DNA of 10,661 nucleotides from Cephalothrix simula (lineage: Eukaryota > Nemertea > Palaeonemertea > Archinemertea > Cephalotrichidae): contig JAXIUW010219508.1 of NCBI GenBank assembly GCA_035591015.1, positions 1 to 10,661 of the forward strand, written 5' to 3'. The translations under genes and the position numbers were made by a program. Below, in pieces: positions 1 through 7,889 of this stretch (the stretch's first letter is position 1; every line of letters begins with the position of its first letter). A model generated the notes under the pieces. The model saw only the letters and a list, made by a program, of their open reading frames with translations. It was not told the origin of the DNA and did not search any database.

Positions 1-1190
1 GTTGAAAACAATGCGTAGTTTGAAGGTATAGTTACCATGGTGACGTCACTCGCGCCAACCCGCGAAATTGAAATTCGTGCCAATACAGCTCCTTTAAGGA
101 CAGTTTTAAAACATAGTTTTTTAAATATTTATTCAGTTTATATTACCTGTGCGCACAGAATGACTTACATGGAAAGCCTGTCGGGGTAAACCAGAGAGTT
201 TTAAAAAATGTTTTAAAAATTATGTTACTGATCTCGGTTTTATAATAATAAATAATCTAAATTTAAAAAAAGTTTTAATAGAATATTTTGATGTAATTTC
301 CAAAATATCCTGGGTATCACAATATTTACGTTGCAATTGTAACTAATATTCGACCGGCTGTAGGTTATCTCTGAACATAAAAAGCATCAATCGTTATTCA
401 AAATATGGAATCTTATGTCTCTAATGACAGCTATAGAGAATTTCAACAAAATAATTTTGATTATTAAATTTGAAGGATTTTTATATCGCTCAATATTTTA
501 GATCATCAAAAACTTCGTATCATGATATTGTGAAAAGTTATAACAATGAAAACTGCTGCTACCTACACAGATTATTTCCTGGAGAGAATAGTATCGACCT
601 TTGGTTCTCAATCAATCCGACTTCCATTACTAAAAGTGGCCAAACGGTAAATTTCAGATCGTAGAAGATTGTGTCGATAATAATTTGCTAGAGGCAAAAA
701 CCTCGTAACGAACACTGAAAAAATGACCAGCTAGTCGGAATTTGTTCATAAAATATAGTTATGGTTCTTTGATTCACTGGCCAATATTTGCAATTGGTCG
801 GTACTGAGGGATATTTGATTTTTCTTCTCTATCTACGAGTCGATATTACCAATGGTATGTAAAGGACACGTTTGATCACGTTTAGCTGTTTATCATATTT
901 CTACAAAGACTTTGCTCTAAATTTTCACGGTATAAAACTAGTTCTAAGTATTTTTCCTGAGCCTCAAACCATCTGTTGGCCAACTAACTTCTTTTTTCTG
1001 ACTAACTTAATATGATAAAATGTTATCTTTATCATCATCATTATCATTAAACATGAGCTATTATATGGTACAAGTTAACCGTTGGTGTAATTCATACCCT
1101 TAGCATATTTTGTTTCTCCTTCACTTCCCATTGTGCGTTGGACCTGAAATTATGAAGGTAAATGGTGTATGATGAGGTAGATGACGATGT
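1..1190. other. non-coding stretch, no supported gene
   Basis: This stretch is A+T-rich and has stops in all frames. The longest open frame (470-664, 64 codons, + strand) has no recognisable motif and ordinary composition, so I treat it as chance. A short TCATCATCATTATCATTA run near 1033-1050 is weak trinucleotide low complexity. Apart from the GC-rich opening, listed separately, nothing here supports a gene, RNA gene or mobile element. Confidence 0.6.
28..66. promoter_or_regulatory. CRE-like palindrome in a CpG-bearing island
   Basis: A perfect TGACGTCA octamer (41-48), the consensus for CREB/ATF bZIP factors, directly follows a near-palindrome around CCATGG (31-44). It is followed by a CpG-rich stretch (CGCGCC, CCGCGAA). 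The surrounding kilobase is A+T-rich and CpG-poor, so this island stands out. It could be part of a promoter extending left of the window, or the terminus of a repeat. No TATA box or transcript start can be assigned, so the call rests on motif identity and local composition. Confidence 0.25.
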
Positions 1191-1196
1191 CTCTTT

Positions 1197-1378
1197 ATAA
1201 AACAAGAAAATCCACAATATATTTTTTAGAACTATCCATGATAGTATCCATGATACCCACTAATTTAACGGAATTTTGTCATTTATTGAAAAAAGCTTTG
1301 CGAGAAAAAGCCGAAACGTCGTAACTTTAATAAGCCTTTGGAATTCTAAAAAATATATTGTGGATTTTCTTGTTTTAT
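1197..1378. mobile_element. short inverted-repeat element with perfect 35-bp arms
   Basis: Bases 1197-1231 and 1344-1378 are exact reverse complements over 35 positions and are separated by 112 bp. The match stops abruptly on both sides. The interior holds a 12-bp tandem duplication (TATCCATGATA at 1233-1243 and 1245-1255). It also holds a small hairpin, GCTTT (1295-1299) with AAAGC (1307-1311), followed by cGAAACGTC (1312-1320). Hairpin-CGAAAC is the 3' half of a hammerhead ribozyme core, and such ribozymes are known in Penelope-like retroelement termini, which may also carry inverted copies of their ends. The 5' core heptamer, expected as CUGANGA, reads TTATTGA at 1283-1289 and is degenerate. 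A MITE-like DNA transposon remnant or a fold-back element is the main alternative. There is no coding capacity. Confidence 0.55.
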
Positions 1379-2154
1379 CAATTTGACACGGATATTGTGT
1401 TCTTCTACTCTGTTATGTCTCTTTATCATAATACTTGGACATTTGCAATAGATTTAATCAACATACACCTACATTGTATAGCGTGCTATTACTATGATGT
1501 ATACATGAATAAATGCTTTGAGAGCTATTGGTGACATATTTCAAAATTTCGAAAGCAACGCATCCTCTTGTGTAAACCACTAATGAATTGATCATTCTCT
1601 TAGTGTCTTATAATGGCATTAATGACTTAAGGGATTTAAGCTATGAAGCAGTGCGATGATTTTATTTCTTAGCACTCATTACACACAACAAAGAGACAAT
1701 GTAACGTCTGTGTAAAAAAGTCATGATTTATTATAATGAACGAAACAATCATATTTTATGAAATGAATTTCGAAGTTAAAATACCCTTGACCATATAAAA
1801 CTAACTAATGTCAATTAGATGTGATAATTCTGTGTCTCTTGTGGGTATTTGTTCATATATGATACATGTGTATATATATTTTATTGGTAGTGTTTATGTC
1901 ATTTGCTACATTAATGCATCTCTCTTGCAATTATTATTCTCTTTGATAATACAAGGCGCGCCAGAGGTCCCGGAAATAAACATGATTGAGATCGACCAAA
2001 TTTAGAATGTAGACCAAATGTAGAATGCATGGGTTTTTGTAACTTGCAATTCTAAAATTTATGACACTTCTGATTTGTGGTCACGTCTACTTCATAATAG
2101 TACGAAGTTTTTTTACAGTAGTACGATTTTATTTATACATACTATAATATGAAG
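1379..2154. other. non-coding stretch, no supported gene
   Basis: This is A+T-rich sequence with frequent stops. The open frame at 1808-2005 (65 codons, + strand) encodes a hydrophobic, Ile/Tyr-rich peptide of the kind A+T-rich DNA gives by chance. It has no recognisable domain and no supporting neighbour. An isolated GGCGCGCC palindrome near 1956-1963 lies in an otherwise CpG-poor area. I see nothing else. Confidence 0.55.
1994..2029. repeat. 18-bp tandem duplication
   Basis: Two adjacent copies of an 18-bp unit beginning GACCAAAT and containing TAGAATG (1994-2011 and 2012-2029) differ at 2 positions. This is a small local duplication, probably from replication slippage, with no evident function. 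Confidence 0.8.
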
Positions 2155-2465
2155 AGTTTTGTAATGGGAAATAAAGGTAGTTAGAGCAAAGACGAATTTA
2201 CGAAAAATGATCACAATGAGTAGGACGAAGATTAGAGTGGAAGTTCAAGTATCAAAGGTTGAGTATGAAAAATGAAATTACGAATATGAAATGAGACTGA
2301 GAATAGGATAAATATGGAAGATGAAGGTTAGTAGTAAATTATGAGAGGAGTGCAGGAAGAAGGTAGAATGGAGGTAGAAGTATAGAGGTGCGAATATGTA
2401 ATTGGAATTATGGGGTCAGAGTGGGAGATGAAGGTGTAGGTTTAGCTTATGAATGAGGAACAGTT
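2155..2465 (+). repeat. purine-rich, C-depleted low-complexity tract
   Basis: On the + strand, the 240 bases at 2221-2460 contain 79 G but only 9 C by direct count, an extreme strand asymmetry. The tract is built from loosely recurring short words such as GAAGATGAAGGT, GAGATGAAGGTG, GAATATGAAATGAG and GAAGGTAGAATGGAGGTAGAAG. There is no constant period, and all frames contain stops, so it is not an evident ORF. It may be a decayed purine minisatellite or simple repeat. It lies just beyond the 3' side of the minus-strand retrotransposon, on which it reads as a C/T-rich, G-poor strand. Confidence 0.7.
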
Positions 2466-2829
2466 TAGGATTTTAATTTCGTAAGAACAGGCGTAGCTGT
2501 AATTTTTAAGTATAGAGAAAAGAGAATTACTTTTTTTTGTTGTTTTCTATGGAATAAATATTTTGCAGATTTGAGAATATTTGAATTATTTAATTCTAAA
2601 GTATGGGTGTTCTCTCCGTTAAACTAAAAATTTTATTTTGATTTTCTATTACAAGATTGTTAAAACTTTCATTTAGGCCAAAGTAAGATGATGCGATGGT
2701 TGAAAAATAAATGCCTTTCATATTGTATATTTACACAGCGACAAAGGGGGTAGGGGTGTCCAAAAGTTATGAGAATATCTACTCGAGTTTAGCAGCAAGC
2801 CAGATCACAATCTATTGATTAATATTTCA

Positions 2830-2835
2830 TTTATT
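2830..2835 (-). terminator. candidate polyadenylation signal of the LINE
   Basis: AATAAA on the minus strand begins 18-19 nt downstream of the ORF2 stop codon (TAG at 2854-2856). This is a sensible place for the 3' end of a LINE transcript. No poly(A) or simple-repeat tail follows clearly, so the exact 3' terminus (estimated near 2805-2820) is not fixed. Chance occurrence of AATAAA in A+T-rich DNA is common. Confidence 0.3.
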
Positions 2836-2853
2836 CTGGCGAATTTTAACTTT

Positions 2854-3576
2854 CTAGTTGGCGAGGGGACATTCAAAGTTCATGTCTTCAAGTTTAGTTT
2901 TGAACGTTTCTTGAGATGTTTCAGACCTTATTTGTTCAGGAAGGGATTCGAAATTTCTTAATTGTTGAATATATGCGGTGAGTTCAGAAATCTTTTGGTG
3001 AAGCGTTTGGAAATTTAAAAATTCTAGGTATTCTTGGAGTGTAATTTCGGTACTTGTTTAAAATACTCAGGATACAGGGGGTTTCGTATTATTTTCAGCT
3101 TTATACAAATGATATACGAATATATGAATGATATTTTCTAAGATTTTCAAGTTTTTTAACACTTTACATAAGTTTGAACCTCTAATCGAACCCGATACAT
3201 AACAAGCCACTCTGTTATGAATTATATTCTAATCTGGATAACATCTGATATAATAAGTCTCCATGATCTAATATTGGAAGGATATATGTGTTGTAATGGT
3301 AAATAAATTCACACATGGGTTAAAAACATGTTTTGGCGACTTGCACCTTTTCAATTTAATATTTTGAACATTTGATTGTCATAGTGATAAATTGTATGAC
3401 GTCATTATGTATTTTCAAAATGTATATCTTATATGTATGTCTTGAGTTTAAGTGCCAAGATAAGGGTCTTAGAGCATTTACCTTGTTTTGGTATTTTCTA
3501 GCAAGCTCATCTATATGGTCAGCGAAGCTGGTGCTCATCTAGGATCGGACCAAGACGTGTGATGCCGTTTTAGGAA
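2854..3576 (-). pseudogene. LINE ORF2p thumb and C-terminal region (broken)
   Basis: Two frames are needed. In the first (3538-3356), the residues TSFADHIDELARK and then VNALRPLSWHLNSRHT match the conserved stretch after the RT palm of many animal LINEs, where an HI...K....LR.L...L.R pattern precedes the thumb helices. A frame change then leads to the second frame (about 3240-2854). It reads HNRVACYVSGSIRGS and KVLKNLKILENI, the usual 'QNRAAR..G' and 'VLK.L.WLP' blocks, then two stops (3073-3090). It ends with SLPEQIRSETSQETFKTKL about 16 codons before the TAG stop, matching the 'NSLP..IR....FK..LK' ending of CR1/L2-group ORF2p. Composition and order agree with the RT core at higher coordinates. 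This is a pseudogene without function. It could belong to a Jockey-like rather than L2-like lineage. Confidence 0.75.
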
Positions 3577-3584
3577 TAATGTTA

Positions 3585-4170
3585 TTATCCAACGCTAGAC
3601 TTAGGAGAACTGGTGCTTTTTTGAGGTGCACCGGAATGTAAAATCCCAACTTTTGGAGGCCTTAAATTCCAGTCGTTTATATATAATAGGAACATTAGTA
3701 TACCTAGAAGGGACCCTTGTGCCACTCCTGCATTTATAAAAGAGTCAGGTGTAAAAAGTCTGAATATGTATTGTTGATACAAACCTGAAATTTTCTATTT
3801 TTTAAATAGGATGTTAGTAGTATCTAATCCATAACCTTCAAGTTTGACTAATAATAAAAGATCATGTGGTACAGAATCGAAGGCTGCAGTGATATCAAGA
3901 AAAATGGCTTTAACAGAGAATCCCGTTTCAAAGCTTTCACGAACATGTATATGGTTGACAATGCCAATTAATTAGGTGTTCGTACAATGACCACTAATGA
4001 AGCCAGACTGCTGCGGGTAGAGAAGATAATGGGTTTATATATGAGAAAACATTTATCAAAAATAATTTTTCATATTCACAATAATTAAAAGCGTGATAGG
4101 TTTTGGATTATCCTTTTCATCCTTTTTGTGGACCGGAATAGTTACTGATGGGGTTAATTTTTGGAGCTAA
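3585..4170 (-). pseudogene. LINE reverse transcriptase palm core (broken)
   Basis: One continuous minus-strand phase of about 195 codons, with five in-frame stops, carries the RT blocks in order. KLTPSVTIPVHKK (about 4122-4163) corresponds to the block before 'NYRPISLL', here changed to NPKPITLL. PQQSGFISGHCTNT (about 3972-4016) follows. Motif A is FLDITAAFDSVPHDLLL (about 3855-3905) with its first catalytic Asp intact. Motif B is NAGVAQGSLLGILMFLLYINDW (about 3669-3735; split here as NAGVAQGSLLG plus FLLYINDW), in which the usual VPQGS has become VAQGS. Motif C, the FADD/YADD with the two other catalytic Asp residues, is not present downstream: the frame runs into Ser/Pro-rich sequence and a stop at 3585-3587. 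The enzyme would have copied element RNA into DNA at the nicked target site. It is inactive. Confidence 0.9.
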
Positions 4171-4189
4171 AAATTTTATTGAAAAGCGT

Positions 4190-5040
4190 TTAGTGTGGTT
4201 TCAAAAAATTATAAAGACAATAGAATTCAGATGTTCAGAACGTAAATGAAACCATGGCTTTGATTGGCTTAAATGTAAACTGCGGTGATGTGATAAGCTC
4301 ATTCAAGATAACTATACGATTACGATTTTTGTATCACAAGGGATTGAATTTTGGGACAAAAAAGAACCATTATATATTCATTGTCATATAATACTGTTAA
4401 GACTATTTGTTAAAAAAAATTGCTCAGTTTTGACATATTTAATCCTTTTAACTTTCAGTGTCACAACCTCCCCCTTCCCCTTTCACTCACATCAAATCTT
4501 TACTTAAATAGTCCCCCAAAAAACTTAACTTACTTACTTCTGTTCTTCGGCTATAATACCAAAGGCACAAATAATAATGATTTTGCTCTGTGTGTAAAAG
4601 CAAGCGCTATCAATGAAAGCGACTGTATATGGATGCAACATGCCTAGATTTTCTGAGCGCATTTAAATTCCTCCAGTTAAAATCAATTAAAAATTGCAAG
4701 ATAAAATTATAATCAAGATAAAATTGCATGATATAGGGCAGATTGGATACTACCTAGTATTTGAACTAAACCTGACACACATGTTCATCCTTCACTTGGA
4801 TTAATTTGATCTTAATTTGTTATGAATAGAAAGCAATTAAAGATACAAGGCGGAAACATTCAGAAAAAAATCGTGGCTCTCTATTTGATCTCTGAAACTT
4901 TTCTGACATCTGATGGACTTTTATTGATAGTGCTTTTGGTCAAAGGTATTTGACTAAATGTTTTCGGACTCATATTAATTATGACAATTCATAATCAATT
5001 AATGTGATATTTGTTTAATATGTATTCATCCCGTGGTTAT
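4190..5040. other. unrecognised insertion or heavily decayed segment within the LINE RT
   Basis: In related ORF2 proteins, the block ending in 'LD..KA' (here 5095-5160) and the block before 'PIHKK' (here about 4160) are separated by a few dozen residues. Here they are about 900 bp apart. I recognise no RT motif in between on either strand. The segment contains a pyrimidine tract (CCTCCCCCTTCCCC near 4468-4481), a 17-bp-period duplication of CAAGATAAAATT (4697-4708 and 4714-4725) and an imperfect ATTAAT palindrome near 4974-5002. An open frame at 4420-4647 on the + strand encodes no known domain. A second mobile element inserted in the LINE is the simplest reading. No terminal repeats or target duplication could be fixed by eye. 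Confidence 0.45.
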
Positions 5041-5525
5041 AATCATGTGGATTTGTAGAGAGATCTTGCCGACACATATAACACTTTGATGCCTTTGTAA
5101 CATCTAATAACCGAAGGCAGCTGTATACTTCATCGGGCGTTGTTGTGATTTAGTTTAGTTTGAAAGCGGTCTTAGATGGGAAGTTTATATGATTTTTTGC
5201 AGCAAAGATATCAAGAAGGGCTTTCGATTTTTCCAAATGTGATATAGAGCACATCTTTGTTACCGGATCAATAGAAAATTTATTTCTTACGAATTTTTTA
5301 AACAAATTATAATATATTTTAGAGTTTTGATTTGTCTATTTAAATTTTAAATTAAAATTCTTTATAACTTTCTTTTCATTCACGAATTAGGTTTTTATTC
5401 TCTACACATTTTCTCGAAATAGGTACGGTAGTCTTGTTAAAATTTGGATATCTTCGTGATAAAGCGATCGCTAATTATTTGATACGACTATTTATCCATG
5501 GCTGGTCACTTGGTTTTACAGTTAT
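5040..5525 (-). pseudogene. LINE ORF2p linker and start of RT domain (broken)
   Basis: At about 5485-5518 the minus strand reads VKPSDQPWINSRIK, the conserved 'D.PW....I' motif that lies between the endonuclease and RT of CR1/L2/Jockey-type ORF2p. It is followed in the same phase by LSRRYPNFNK and ENKNLIRE, resembling the basic helical stretch usual there. After several stops and a frame change, FAAKNHINFPSKTAFKLN leads into ITTTPDEVYSCLRLLDVTKAS (about 5095-5160; key residues V, L, LD, KA), the block that opens the RT fingers. Distances between these blocks fit the family. Between 5250 and 5380 the sequence is too decayed to follow. No function is retained. Confidence 0.75.
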
Positions 5526-5626
5526 AATTCTTTTTTTGTAAATAGCAAATAGTTTTTATGCTCAAGTACTCTATCCCAGTTAATAGTGTTCCTATGTTGC
5601 ATTTGTCATATTGCCAAATAGTTTTT

Positions 5627-5652
5627 TTGTTACTTATTCTTGTTACTTATTC
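5627..5652. repeat. perfect 13-bp tandem duplication
   Basis: TTGTTACTTATTC occurs twice in immediate succession (5627-5639 and 5640-5652). It lies within the decayed ORF2 between endonuclease and linker, and would shift frame by one base. It probably arose by slippage after the element died. Confidence 0.85.
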
Positions 5653-5839
5653 ACGGGGTTAAGATGTATCTGGAGAATTCATGGAAAGAATCAGCAACAC
5701 CTATACATTTTATATGCAGGTGTAATGTTTCGAGCGCACAAGAAATAAAACTACACTTCGGCTTAGTCCGGCGACCAGCTGCTTTATAAATTCAATTATG
5801 TGCTACTAAATACTAAATAAACAGTGATATCATGTTGAG

Positions 5840-6540
5840 GGTAGGCGAACAATCCCGAAGCAATTCTATTTCTTGTTCGGTCGAAACATAAAAGATCTAA
5901 GCGATGTCTATTCTTTCCATGCATTCTTGTGGAGATCCAATTGTAGTACTATGATCAGTTCTTTCTATTGGGGGGCATACATTTATATATTGAAATTTTC
6001 CCGGTGAGTCCGTTACAACAAGGTCAATGCAGGAAGAGGATTGTCAGTTCATGAATCAAATTTTGGTGCGTTTTTGTGATTAATTTATAAAACTCTCTAC
6101 TTGCTGTGTCGGTGATATCTTCTCTGCAAAACATTCTGTTTTACTGTTAAAGTCCCCAAAAAGGATAATTGAGTGATTTTTGTTGTGTGAATTTTTAACC
6201 TTTCTAAGGTTTCCTTCGAGATTTAAAAAATAACTATTACGATTATTGGCTTTTTGATTAGGTGATCTTCTAATAGGTTGTCACTCATCCGGTCAAGACG
6301 AATATTCAAAATACATACCTTATAAGGCTAAATAAAAGGGATAACAATAATGTGTTATTGGCAATTAATTCTACTTTCATATAGATTCCAAAATTTGAAT
6401 TGATCAATGGACAACCATTGAAAACTAAGGAGGTGTGGAATATAGAAATAGAGGAGAAAAGCTGTGATAGTGAATGCATTGTGCGGGTGTTATGCTTTGA
6501 TAAGTAATGAAATGGAAAGGTTTCAATGTTCCCATTGAAG
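5840..6540 (-). pseudogene. LINE AP-like endonuclease domain (broken)
   Basis: ORF2p endonucleases of this kind nick target DNA to prime reverse transcription. The first part (6539-6310) is open in one phase. HYLSKHNTRTMHSLSQLFSS resembles the 'N..S...K...L..LL' N-terminus, but the Glu of the expected 'ETW' motif is not visible. After a frame change, SIILFGDFNS (6146-6175) is the catalytic GDFN block. SSSCIDLVVTDSPG (about 6000-6041) matches the '.S.IDLI.TDSP' block. RTDHST (5948-5962) carries the conserved DH with the catalytic His, and the spacing is as in the family. In-frame stops lie between 6040 and 6085. The order and orientation upstream of the RT confirm a non-LTR retrotransposon. 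It is no longer functional. Confidence 0.85.
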
Positions 6541-6865
6541 GTTCATCAGAATGAATTTTCCCATCCTTATAGAGATAATTTAGTCTCTTCATCATTTTTT
6601 GTCAGATTTTAGTTAGGTCCTCTCCTAAGCTTATATTTGTTGGGTTTGGTACACATCCTGGGTTTTTTTGTAGAAAAGAGGCTTTTCCCTGAATATTGGA
6701 TGTATTTTGGACCTCTGAACAAACTTCACTAAAAAAAACATTACCATTTTTTGGCCTCGCCAAGGGGATGAGATATATCGATATCTTCAGTACTAATATC
6801 CACATTTAGGTGTTTGTTCAAACGATCACAAATCACATTCAAAGTGGTCCTATAACCGTTTATTT
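6500..6865 (-). pseudogene. LINE ORF1p RNA-binding C-terminal remnant (broken)
   Basis: The minus strand reads TLNVICDRLNKHLNVDIS followed by TEDIDISHPLGEAKK (about 6750-6860). This is the 'L...LN..L.....DI...HRLG' block of L1-like ORF1 proteins, with the usual HRLG as HPLG. A frame change in the A/T homopolymers near 6740-6755 leads to a 67-codon stretch ending TNISLGEDLTKI and, past a TGA at 6602-6604, QKMMKRLNYLYKDGKIHS. This matches the 'I.EDLT..R..L.......K.GKI...W' tail of the same domain. ORF1p binds element RNA as a chaperone. The endonuclease frame begins almost immediately after, as expected for adjacent ORF1 and ORF2. The family call rests on these blocks and their order. The middle of the domain is too decayed to align. 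Confidence 0.7.
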
Positions 6866-7063
6866 GAGCCGACCAAAGTATATAGCTCATGAATATATTG
6901 ATCAGGTCGGGTCAGCAATTTAGTAATTCAATTGACCTGCAAAGATAAGAACTCACTATTCAAAAGAACTCTGAGCATATTTCTTTTACACATAGGAATA
7001 TGTTGTGTATAGATTTCGCTTTTGGACTTTATATAAATAAGGCAATAATTTCTCTAAAAATAG

Positions 7064-7276
7064 TTACTTTTGAAGTACACTCATAATCTGATTGGCTGGC
7101 ATTGTTAATTTTATAGTAAGTTCACTAATTAGGGAAGGTTTCAAAATAACGAGAGCATAGTTTTTAAATAATATTGTATGAAACATTATCATCCTACTTT
7201 TGTTAAGTAAATGCGTTTGGAAAAAGAGATGGGTACAATTATTTGTTTGATAATTTTTGGGGGTATTCCCCAACAT
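7064..7276 (-). pseudogene. possible LINE ORF1 N-terminal part
   Basis: A 70-codon open frame begins with ATG at 7274-7276 and is stopped at 7064-7066. It lies upstream of the recognisable ORF1p C-terminal block and in the same orientation. Its last third, LKPSLISELTIKLTM and then IMSVLQK, has the amphipathic heptad-like look of an ORF1p N-terminal or coiled-coil start. The first part has no recognisable feature. Position is the main support. A chance open frame in A+T-rich DNA is quite possible. Confidence 0.3.
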
Positions 7277-7284
7277 AATTACAG

Positions 7285-7450
7285 ATCAGTGCCCTGATTG
7301 GTCGATCACAGACGTCATTGACGAAAAAGCACCTGACTTAGGAATTTCCATTGTTGACTTAACCAAACGCTAGCGGAGACGTGCGGTACGTTAGTTGTTA
7401 GTGGACATCTAAATTTTCGGTATCAGTGTCTCAAGGTGTCTCCTCAACCA
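7285..7450 (-). promoter_or_regulatory. CpG-rich promoter-like block at the LINE 5' side
   Basis: This block is visibly richer in G+C and CpG than its surroundings. On the minus strand it holds CCAAT (7297-7301), a CRE-like TGACGTC (core GACGTC at 7311-7316) and a second half-site CGTCA (7319-7323). These lie 20-45 bp before the highest possible ORF1 ATG at 7276. Non-LTR elements carry an internal promoter in their 5' UTR, so this block could be that promoter. It could equally be a host promoter or the remnant of another repeat. No TATA box is apparent. Confidence 0.35.
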
Positions 7451-7889
7451 AAATATGTTTCGCGATCTCGGCATGAATAGCAATCCACCGAAATGTGTCT
7501 AAAATCGCCAAATTCAAGTCTATCTATATCAAAGGATAGAATAAATTAAGAATGGCTAATTAGTTGCAGCAACTTAATAATAATTGGATTAAAATGATCA
7601 TATTTTGCTATGTTTATAACAACAGACTTCCAATAGTGAACAGAAATTATGGTTTAAAATCCCAAACCTACACAAAAGCTTTGGTCACAAATCCCGACTG
7701 ATGCTAAACTAATAAATTACAATAATTTTAAAAACTTAGCTTTAATTATATGCTATCAAGTTATAATGAGTAAAGGTCTCATGTGCTTTATTACTATATA
7801 CTGTGCTTGTATTATCTTTTGTATGTTGATGATTTTCTACGTTCAAAATTTGTGATTATTAAAATATATATATTGGCAGATTAGTTTAA
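7451..7889. other. non-coding stretch, no supported feature
   Basis: This stretch is A+T-rich with dense stops in all frames, no repeat longer than about 10 bp noticed by eye and no recognisable motif. Confidence 0.5.

Larger units (their letters stand above)
2805..7450 (-). mobile_element. dead LINE (non-LTR) retrotransposon, two-ORF type
   Basis: Minus-strand sequence reads, from high to low coordinates, as an ORF1p C-terminal remnant (about 6850-6500), an AP-like endonuclease (6540-5840), a linker with a DQPW motif (about 5485-5518), reverse transcriptase pieces, and a thumb/C-terminal region ending at a TAG at 2854-2856. Such elements copy by target-primed reverse transcription: ORF1p binds the RNA, and ORF2p nicks DNA and reverse transcribes. 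Reading frame phase changes at least five times and stops are many, so it encodes no active protein. An AATAAA lies 19 nt past the ORF2 stop. The 5' end is uncertain: 7276 is the highest possible ORF1 codon, and a CpG-rich promoter-like block continues to about 7450. Motif style (LPEQIR C-terminus, AFDSVPHDLL, YIND) fits the CR1/L2/Rex1/Jockey assemblage. Clade placement is inference. Confidence 0.85.

Noticed and set aside
470-664. 64-codon open frame on the + strand
   Set aside because: No recognisable motif, no supporting neighbour, and a length expected by chance in this amount of sequence.
1033-1050. TCATCATCATTATCATTA run as a microsatellite
   Set aside because: Only a few imperfect units; ordinary low complexity.
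1283-1320. Functional hammerhead ribozyme
   Set aside because: The 3' GAAAC and stem II are present, but the 5' core heptamer departs from CUGANGA at three positions and stem I/III pairing is not convincing; kept only as a resemblance.
1808-2005. 65-codon open frame on the + strand with a hydrophobic stretch
   Set aside because: The Ile/Tyr-rich hydrophobicity is what A+T-rich DNA gives; no signal-peptide cleavage context or domain can be seen.
3180-3200. GGTTCGATTA-like box on the minus strand, considered as a tRNA or SINE B box
   Set aside because: It lacks the full GGTTCRANNCC consensus and a partner A box or cloverleaf, and it is inside recognisable ORF2p C-terminal coding sequence.
4420-4647. 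75-codon open frame on the + strand
   Set aside because: It lies in the segment interrupting the LINE RT, has no known domain, and its composition follows the local pyrimidine tract.
6640-6680. NPG in the minus-strand frame, considered as a 2A-type ribosome-skipping peptide, which some LINEs carry
   Set aside because: The residue after NPG is Cys rather than Pro, the upstream D(V/I)E is absent, and the position is explained by the ORF1p C-terminal domain (EDLT follows).
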